The notes beneath the pieces are model-generated. The model did no database searches and was not told the DNA's origin. It was given only the letters and a program-made list of their open reading frames with translations. From the NCBI GenBank assembly GCA_936928855.1, contig CAKZHZ010000048.1:1-64000 (forward strand): a stretch of DNA of 64,000 bases. Direction: 5' to 3'. The DNA comes from an uncultured Polycyclovorans sp. GTDB lineage: Bacteria > Pseudomonadota > Gammaproteobacteria > Nevskiales > Nevskiaceae. Position 1 is the first letter of the stretch; every line of letters begins with the position of its first letter. The position numbers and the translations under genes are program-made. This document shows, one piece after another, positions 59,420 through 64,000 of this stretch.

Positions 59420-61441
59420 TTAATTGGTCAATTGACAGTGAGGGGTAATGTTGAGCTCATAAAGATATGCGTGATCGCATAACTTCTCAAGCAGTTCACT
59501 CTTGTTGTTCAATGGCGACTCGGCAAAGAAATTCCAACTCATATCGCTCCAGTCAGCGACAACAATATGCCAGCGATTGTCGTCGTTGGTCGCGGCCACC
59601 ACCCAGTTTCTCCAGTTTACGGCGATCTGCTTTTGTTCTTGCATTTCGAGCAATGATTCATTTTTTATGGCGAGCCACCCGTTGTCTAGTACCTCGTAGT
59701 GTCGTGCCTGTTCCTGTGCGATCGCGCTCGCGCGGATTTCAGTTGTCAGCAGCGCTTTTGGTCTGAAACCAGACTCCCAGAATCGAACTCGCTCACTCCA
59801 GATGTCTGGCGGGTTGTCGTGCGTGTGCGAAAGCAATGGGTTCAGACTGAGCCCGTCCGACGGTTGTGGCGGAATGCCTGCGATATCGCGAATTGTCGGA
59901 GCGATATCAAGCAGCGATGCAGGGGCGTCAGATTTTCTGCCTGTAACGTTCGCGTCAGGGACTTTAATGGCTAGTACGACCCGATGGTGTGCTGGGCTGA
60001 GGACGTCTGATCCATGGCCACCAGGGTTTCTGCCAACAGGCAAATTGATGTTCTGTTCGGTCACGGGAGCCGTCAGCGCATCGGATGTGAGGCCAAGGCC
60101 TTCGCCGTGATCTGACAGCGTGATAATCAAAGAATTGGCTAGACGTCCGGACGCTTTCAAACCATTCAGGAAATGTTCCACTTGGCTGTCAAGCTCTAAC
60201 AACGCTTGTCTGTAGTCGGCTGGGAAATTATTGCGCTCTCCTGGCTTCTTGTACCGACTTCTTTCACCAGGGTTAAAACCGGACCAAGCGTAGGGCCAAT
60301 GGGCGAGGCAGAAATGTGTTGAAAGAAATAGCGGTACACCCGAATCAATGCTATTTACATGCTTTAAAGTTTGGTCAACAAAAAGTTTTGGACGATATTG
60401 ATAGGCGGCTGCTCTATTGAGGTAGCTGTATGGAAAAAAGTATTGACCAAATGGCGATGCGGACAGTATGTTAGCCAGCGGAAAATCCGTAAAGGCTCCG
60501 AGAATGAAATCTAAAGCGCCAATTTTCGGGCCAACCAGACCCTTGAAGCCATATCTTTCGTCGATATTTGAGAATCGTCTTTCATCAGTGGAGTAAAGCG
60601 TTTCATAACCTGCTCCCTGCAGCTCCCAGGCAATGCTGGAGTCTGCCTTGATGTGATCCGGATTTATTAGGTTGTCAATCGCGCCGGTATAATAGGTATG
60701 CCTTCCGCTCAGAATTCCAAGCCATGCGGGGAAGGTTCGTGCCAGGGGCGTTATCGTGTTGGTAAAATAAGTAGATTCATCGATTAGTGCAGCGATCGCG
60801 GAATTATTGTTGGTTTCTTCTTTTAAAAAGTCTATAAAGTCGGGGCGTAAGGAGTCTAGTCCTATTACAATGATGTTGGGCCTTGAATGCGCCATTTGAG
60901 TGGGCTTATGGTTGTGGTCATTGAACGTCGTCCAGGCCAATATAAGTGTAAGCAGGATGATCAATGCGCCTGTCGCCAATTGATACTTGGGTTGTAGTTG
61001 TTTTACTTTCGACGCAAGGAAAACAAGTGTTACTGCATGGGCGGTGATGAATAGTGGCATCCAGCCGGCGGTTAGTATTATGGGCTCCAGCGTGATGCTG
61101 GAAAGTGAGTTTGGAAAGAGCCGAAAGCTCCATCCGATTTGAATGACCGTTAAAAAGAAGAAGATTGGAGCGGCTGATTTCAGCGTTGGCTTTTGGGGGC
61201 GGTTTGTGTTGTAGCTCAATGCGACTGCGAATGCAGCGGTTGCGAAATGGAGCGTAACTAGTGCTGCGCTAAACCAAATCAGATCTACGAGTAGAGCCGG
61301 CCGGGAGACGATTGTTACCCAATGTTGCGTGGTTTTACTCTGCCCGGCGACAGTGTCGATATAGTTATGCCAATTTAGCCATATGAATGGCATTAGGTAT
61401 ATCGTTGTTAGAAGCGCTGATATTCTTGTTGGTTTTTTCAT
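59420..61441 (-). CDS. Membrane-anchored alkaline-phosphatase-superfamily phosphotransferase
   Basis: 673 residues from the ATG at 61441. Five hydrophobic helices (residues about 8-195) precede the periplasmic catalytic domain: NIIVIGLDSLRPDFIDFL (metal Asp), TPLARTFPAWLGILSGRHTY (Thr at the nucleophile position instead of the Cys/Ser of true sulfatases) and SLIITLSDHGEGLGL. This layout fits phosphoethanolamine or phosphoglycerol transferases. It directly follows pilA past a terminator whose U-tract ends at the start codon, leaving no Shine-Dalgarno. AT-rich relative to neighbours, so probably acquired. Pilin modification is an inference. Confidence 0.82.
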   Translation of the reverse strand: MKKPTRISALLTTIYLMPFIWLNWHNYIDTVAGQSKTTQHWVTIVSRPALLVDLIWFSAALVTLHFATAAFAVALSYNTNRPQKPTLKSAAPIFFFLTVIQIGWSFRLFPNSLSSITLEPIILTAGWMPLFITAHAVTLVFLASKVKQLQPKYQLATGALIILLTLILAWTTFNDHNHKPTQMAHSRPNIIVIGLDSLRPDFIDFLKEETNNNSAIAALIDESTYFTNTITPLARTFPAWLGILSGRHTYYTGAIDNLINPDHIKADSSIAWELQGAGYETLYSTDERRFSNIDERYGFKGLVGPKIGALDFILGAFTDFPLANILSASPFGQYFFPYSYLNRAAAYQYRPKLFVDQTLKHVNSIDSGVPLFLSTHFCLAHWPYAWSGFNPGERSRYKKPGERNNFPADYRQALLELDSQVEHFLNGLKASGRLANSLIITLSDHGEGLGLTSDALTAPVTEQNINLPVGRNPGGHGSDVLSPAHHRVVLAIKVPDANVTGRKSDAPASLLDIAPTIRDIAGIPPQPSDGLSLNPLLSHTHDNPPDIWSERVRFWESGFRPKALLTTEIRASAIAQEQARHYEVLDNGWLAIKNESLLEMQEQKQIAVNWRNWVVAATNDDNRWHIVVADWSDMSWNFFAESPLNNKSELLEKLCDHAYLYELNITPHCQLTN

Positions 61442-61449
61442 TGTCAAAA

Positions 61450-61474
61450 AAATGCCCGGCATAGCCGGGCATTT
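61450..61474 (-). terminator. Intrinsic terminator after pilA
   Basis: AAATGCCCGGC-TAT-GCCGGGCATTT on the minus strand with a run of seven T. It ends a few bases before the phosphotransferase ATG, so downstream genes depend on read-through. Confidence 0.9.
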
Positions 61475-61497
61475 GGTCACTCATTGAGTGGTGAAAC

Positions 61498-61929
61498 TTA
61501 GCTTCTGCAGTTCGCCGGCAGATACTTGGAGGCGATATCGGTGGACGCGCACACCCAGACAAGCTGACCGGTCGCGCTGCCAACTTCTTCAGGCGTGAAG
61601 GTGAGGTCGCCGGTGGCATTCGGAACGGTGGACGTGACCGTTACCACGCCCGTTGCATCAGTAATGGCAACGCCGGAAACGAAGTCAGTTGCGCCCGGGA
61701 ACACGTAGCCGCTGTTGTCTGCAGTAACGTCAGCCAGGGCGCCGAGAGAAGAGGTGGTTTCGGCAACGGCAAGCTTGGCGGGGGCGCCCATGGCGATCAC
61801 TTCGCTGACCTTCGAGCGCGTGATGTAGTCCTGGTAAGCCGGGATGGCGATGGCGGCGAGGATGCCGATGATGGCCACCACGATCATCAGTTCGATAAGC
61901 GTGAAGCCCTTCTGGGTGTTCTTCATCAT
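61498..61929 (-). CDS. pilA: Type IV major pilin PilA
   Basis: 143 residues (MMKNTQKG then the mature FTLIELMIVVAIIGILAAIA). The type III signal is cut by PilD after Gly8; Phe1 is methylated and Glu5 is present. The N-terminal helix is followed by IPAYQDYITRSKVSE and a variable beta domain. The C-terminal Cys pair (VWVCAS... and LPANCRS) closes the D-loop. TGGAG lies before the start. A sigma-54 promoter stands 56-71 bp upstream, matching PilSR control in Gammaproteobacteria; pilSR are not in the window. Confidence 0.95.
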   Translation of the reverse strand: MMKNTQKGFTLIELMIVVAIIGILAAIAIPAYQDYITRSKVSEVIAMGAPAKLAVAETTSSLGALADVTADNSGYVFPGATDFVSGVAITDATGVVTVTSTVPNATGDLTFTPEEVGSATGQLVWVCASTDIASKYLPANCRS

Positions 61930-61984
61930 GGGTGCGTCTCCACAGTTGTTGGGTTGAGCGGGATTTAAGCTCATCTATCTGTCC

Positions 61985-62000
61985 GCAGGACGCGTGCCAA
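61985..62000 (-). promoter_or_regulatory. Sigma-54 promoter of pilA
   Basis: TTGGCACGCGTCCTGC on the minus strand: GG and GC separated by exactly 10 bases, close to the -24/-12 consensus TGGCACG-N4-TTGC. It lies 56 bases upstream of the pilA start. Confidence 0.85.
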
Positions 62001-62120
62001 GCGTGCAGTTATAGGAAAAACCCAATCTATACATGTGGATAAGGTTTCCGCGTGCGGCAGCGGGTGAGGGGGCTGGTGGGGCGGGTGCGTCAGTTAGTGA
62101 CAAAAAATGTCACATCAGAG

Positions 62121-62687
62121 TTAATAGCAACTCAGTTCCAAGTCGCAGGCCACGCCATCCCCATTACTGTCCATCTGCCTTGCGGCGCAGTGCTTGAAGA
62201 AGTATTGCGCTTCAGCGCAGCTGCTCATCTGGCTGCATTGGCGCCGTCCATCACATTGAAACGGTTGGGCTTGCGCGAAGACGGCATCGTTGGCTTCGGT
62301 GATGCCTATGGGGTCCTGCATTGAGCCGGCATCGCTCTGCGGCGCCTGATTCATCTGCCACCACACGGTCAGCAGGATGGCGGCGGTGGCGCTGAGGGCA
62401 ACACGCAACCAGGGGGTTTTGCTGCGGGCCTTGGCGGGTTTGGCGGGCTTGGGGGCGTGGGCTTTGGTGCTCACGCCCACCTGCGGCAGGCTGATGCGTC
62501 GCGCCATCGGGCGACCCTGGTCGTCGGTGGCGGGGTCGAAGGTCACGATCATGCCGGGTGTGGGGGCGCGGCTGCGATCGACAAAGTCGTCGAAGCGGAT
62601 GGCGTTTTCGGGGCCGCCATCGAGTGGGCGTGCGAAGCCGATGCCGAGCCGGTCATTCCAGCTTGTGATGCTGCCTTGCTGACGCAT
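62121..62687 (-). CDS. Cold-shock domain + membrane helix + excalibur domain protein
   Basis: 188 residues; AAGGAGG before the ATG. Residues 1-68 resemble a cold-shock domain (MRQQGSITSWNDRLGIGFAR, FDDFVDRSRAPTPGMIVTFD). A Lys/Pro/Ala linker leads to one hydrophobic helix (LRVALSATAAILLTVWW, about 92-110). The C-terminal excalibur calcium-binding motif is FQCDGRRQCSQMSSCAEAQY then DSNGDGVACD with four Cys. Same plan as the protein at 57666-58415 with a different outer domain. Known fusions of this kind exist, but the role is unknown. Confidence 0.87.
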   Translation of the reverse strand: MRQQGSITSWNDRLGIGFARPLDGGPENAIRFDDFVDRSRAPTPGMIVTFDPATDDQGRPMARRISLPQVGVSTKAHAPKPAKPAKARSKTPWLRVALSATAAILLTVWWQMNQAPQSDAGSMQDPIGITEANDAVFAQAQPFQCDGRRQCSQMSSCAEAQYFFKHCAARQMDSNGDGVACDLELSCY

Positions 62688-62834
62688 GTGCGCCCTCCTT
62701 CAGGAGATTGGTCAGTATCTGACCAAGCAAGAGGGGGCGGCAATGGGGGATTTCCTACAGCGGTAAGACAGTGCTGAGTGGCGAGTGATGAGTGCGGAGT
62801 AGAAGCACCGAACGACTGGGGGCGTTGTCGGCGC

Positions 62835-63245
62835 TCAGGGCAGGAGTTGATCCAGCCGGTGTCCGGCGCGCAAGCCGGGGATCGTGGCGAAGTGGGCGTC
62901 GCGCGTGAGGACGTCGGCGCCGTGTTCAAGGGCGCTGGCGGCAATCCACAGGTCGTTGGTGGGAATGGGGGTGCCGGCACGGCGTAGGGCGATATAGCAG
63001 AGTGCATAGCGGTCGGCAGTGCTGCCGGTAATGGGGACCACTGTGACGCGTGGAGAGTCAAGAAATCGCGTAAGTCCGGCGCGGTTGCGTGCTTCCTGGT
63101 TGCCGGCGGCGAATCCGGCTAGCAGCTCGCCCAGCACGATGCTGTTGAGATACAGACGCTGGGCATTGCGCACAATCTCAACGATGTCGTCTCTGCCGCG
63201 CATGAAGTCGGCGTAAGCATTGGTGTCGATCAGGACGGGGCGCAT
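62835..63245 (-). CDS. vapC: PIN-domain toxin, VapC/FitB family
   Basis: 136 residues. PIN ribonuclease acidic residues are visible in PVLIDTNAYADFMRG (Asp), VLGELLAGF (Glu), PTNDLWIAASALEHG (Asp) and LTRDAHFATIPGL (Asp). It cleaves RNA when free of antitoxin. It starts 3 bp after the antitoxin stop. The family symbol is used loosely; FitB is equally apt. Confidence 0.9.
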   Translation of the reverse strand: MRPVLIDTNAYADFMRGRDDIVEIVRNAQRLYLNSIVLGELLAGFAAGNQEARNRAGLTRFLDSPRVTVVPITGSTADRYALCYIALRRAGTPIPTNDLWIAASALEHGADVLTRDAHFATIPGLRAGHRLDQLLP

Positions 63246-63248
63246 GGG

Positions 63249-63512
63249 CTATTTCCAAAGCGCCGTATCGACCTTGCTGAATGCAGCGGTGGCGTCGTGA
63301 AAAATGGCGGCGTCGTCATCGCTCCAGCTACCGGCCAGGGCATCGAGGTCGTCGTAGCTGCGCCGCTGCGGCCGCGGCAGTTCGCCATGCCCAAGGCCCT
63401 GCCGGATGAGGCGCAGGACCAAGGTGTTGACGCTGGCGTTTTCCTTTCGGGCAAGGGCTTTCAGTTCTAGAACCGTGTCAGGATCGAGTCCGCGTAGGCT
63501 GAGGTTGGACAT
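63249..63512 (-). CDS. vapB: FitA/VapB-like ribbon-helix-helix antitoxin
   Basis: 87 residues. N-terminal NLSLRGLDPDTVLELKALAR and ENASVNTLVLRLIRQGLGHG give the ribbon-helix-helix; the acidic tail (DDLDALAGSWSDDDAAIFH) fits a toxin-wrapping segment. AGGAG precedes the ATG. Upstream paired palindromes (63524-63554) are the likely operator. Confidence 0.88.
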   Translation of the reverse strand: MSNLSLRGLDPDTVLELKALARKENASVNTLVLRLIRQGLGHGELPRPQRRSYDDLDALAGSWSDDDAAIFHDATAAFSKVDTALWK

Positions 63513-63523
63513 GATGCGCTCCT

Positions 63524-63554
63524 TGATATCATGTTGATGTCGACGATGATATCA
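63524..63554. promoter_or_regulatory. Paired palindromic operator upstream of vapBC
   Basis: Two copies of the self-complementary TGATATCA (63524-63531 and 63547-63554), 23 bp apart start to start, about two helical turns, on one DNA face. The first lies 12 bases before the antitoxin ATG, overlapping its leader. This is the typical layout for FitAB/VapBC autoregulation. Confidence 0.7.
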
Positions 63555-63612
63555 CTCGGCAAGGTTGGGGAGCTGCGCCAGCTGACGCGTGATGTCGACC
63601 GTGATCGGTGGG

Positions 63613-63926
63613 CGTCATCCCGTCCTGGATGCGGACTTGCAACGGTTGAGGTCTGGATGGCCGACCTCCCTCCTCGTCACCCCCGACTTGATCGGGGGGC
63701 CACCTACGACGGTCGGACCTGGATGCCCGATCGAGTCGGGCATGACGGTTGAGGGGTGGTGGGCGTCATCCCGCACGTGATGCGGGATCCACCTGCGACG
63801 GTTGAGGCTGGATGCTCCATCAAGTAGGGCATGACGGGTGATGGGTAGCGAACGTCATCCCGCACTTGATGCGGGATCCACCTGCAACGGTTGGGGTCTG
63901 GATGCCCGATCAAATCGGGCATGACG
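63613..63926. repeat. Four REP-like repeats of about 73 bp
   Basis: Imperfect units at 63613-63674 (decayed), 63675-63747, 63764-63836 and 63853-63926. Good units run from CGTCATCCCGCA to GGGCATGACG and contain two small hairpins: CCCGCACTTGATGCGGG and TGCCCGATCAAATCGGGCA. The outer ends CGTCAT/ATGACG are also complementary. No gene is recognised between 63513 and the window end (64000); reading frames across this stretch are translated repeats. Confidence 0.85.
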
Positions 63927-64000
63927 AAGCGGGCACGTCACCACCGGCCAGAAAAAGTTCCGCATCAACCTTCATCTTCTGCCTTCGCTGTCGTCTTCTA

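Overview
The window is GC-rich bacterial chromosome with short intergenic gaps and several start/stop overlaps of 4 bp. The block ftsK-lolA-rarA-crcB-serS, GlnE, GreB, SelO, an encoded tRNA CCA end and a type IV pilin gene behind a sigma-54 promoter all point to a Gammaproteobacterium. The protein style recalls the Nevskiales/Xanthomonadales/Chromatiales neighbourhood. I cannot name a genus from sequence alone.

Layout. 0-6.6 kb: a palindromic element, a small unknown gene, then ftsK, lolA, rarA, crcB and serS. 6.6-8.1 kb (minus strand): a heat-shock pair, hsp20 then a CbpA-type J protein, behind a sigma-32-like promoter and separated by a hairpin. 8.2-15.3 kb: one gene for a 2355-residue lipoprotein carrying two tandem UshA-like phosphatase/nucleotidase modules fused to an ExeM-like extracellular nuclease. 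15.4-24.4 kb: amidase, glnE, ilvE, a D-aminoacylase-like amidohydrolase, a LOG protein, a small acidic protein and a DUF2064 protein. 24.5-29.2 kb: tRNA-Ala(CGC) whose 3' part recurs twice more with an exact 97-bp period, then an LTA-synthase-like phosphotransferase with its own two-component system. This has the layout of pmrCAB and looks like an insertion at the tRNA.

29.3-35.8 kb: an AT-rich regulatory region with a Fur-like site precedes a delta-60-repeat lipoprotein, an imelysin-like lipoprotein, an HTTM membrane protein and a TonB-dependent receptor, which I read as an iron (or other metal) uptake locus. 36-44.9 kb: alpha/beta hydrolase, MAPEG protein, a voltage-sensor-like membrane protein, an RND pump and its adaptor, SelO and a ketopantoate-reductase-like enzyme. 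45-51 kb: a LolA-like protein with an MMPL transporter that carries a C-terminal cyclic-nucleotide-binding domain, GreB and a Tat-exported PhoD. 51-58.4 kb: TetR/SDR pair, a double-domain UspA, a ParD-like antitoxin/zeta toxin/methyltransferase operon, PhzF, a 167-bp MITE-like element and small genes.

58.4-62.7 kb: a pilA locus. PilA is followed, through a strong terminator, by two clearly AT-richer genes: an alkaline-phosphatase-superfamily phosphotransferase and a GDPD-fold protein. I propose these as an acquired pilin (or envelope) phospho-modification cassette. It is flanked by two proteins with the same plan, cold-shock domain, one membrane helix, then a different outer domain (DUF3465 or excalibur). 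62.8-64 kb: a VapBC/FitAB toxin-antitoxin pair with paired palindromic operators, then four imperfect REP-like repeats.

Most noteworthy are the nuclease/dual-phosphatase megaprotein, the pilin cassette, the tRNA-Ala repeat and pmrCAB-like islet, the putative Fur-controlled HTTM locus, and the cold-shock-domain fusions. Functions are inferred from motifs read by eye; no database search was possible.
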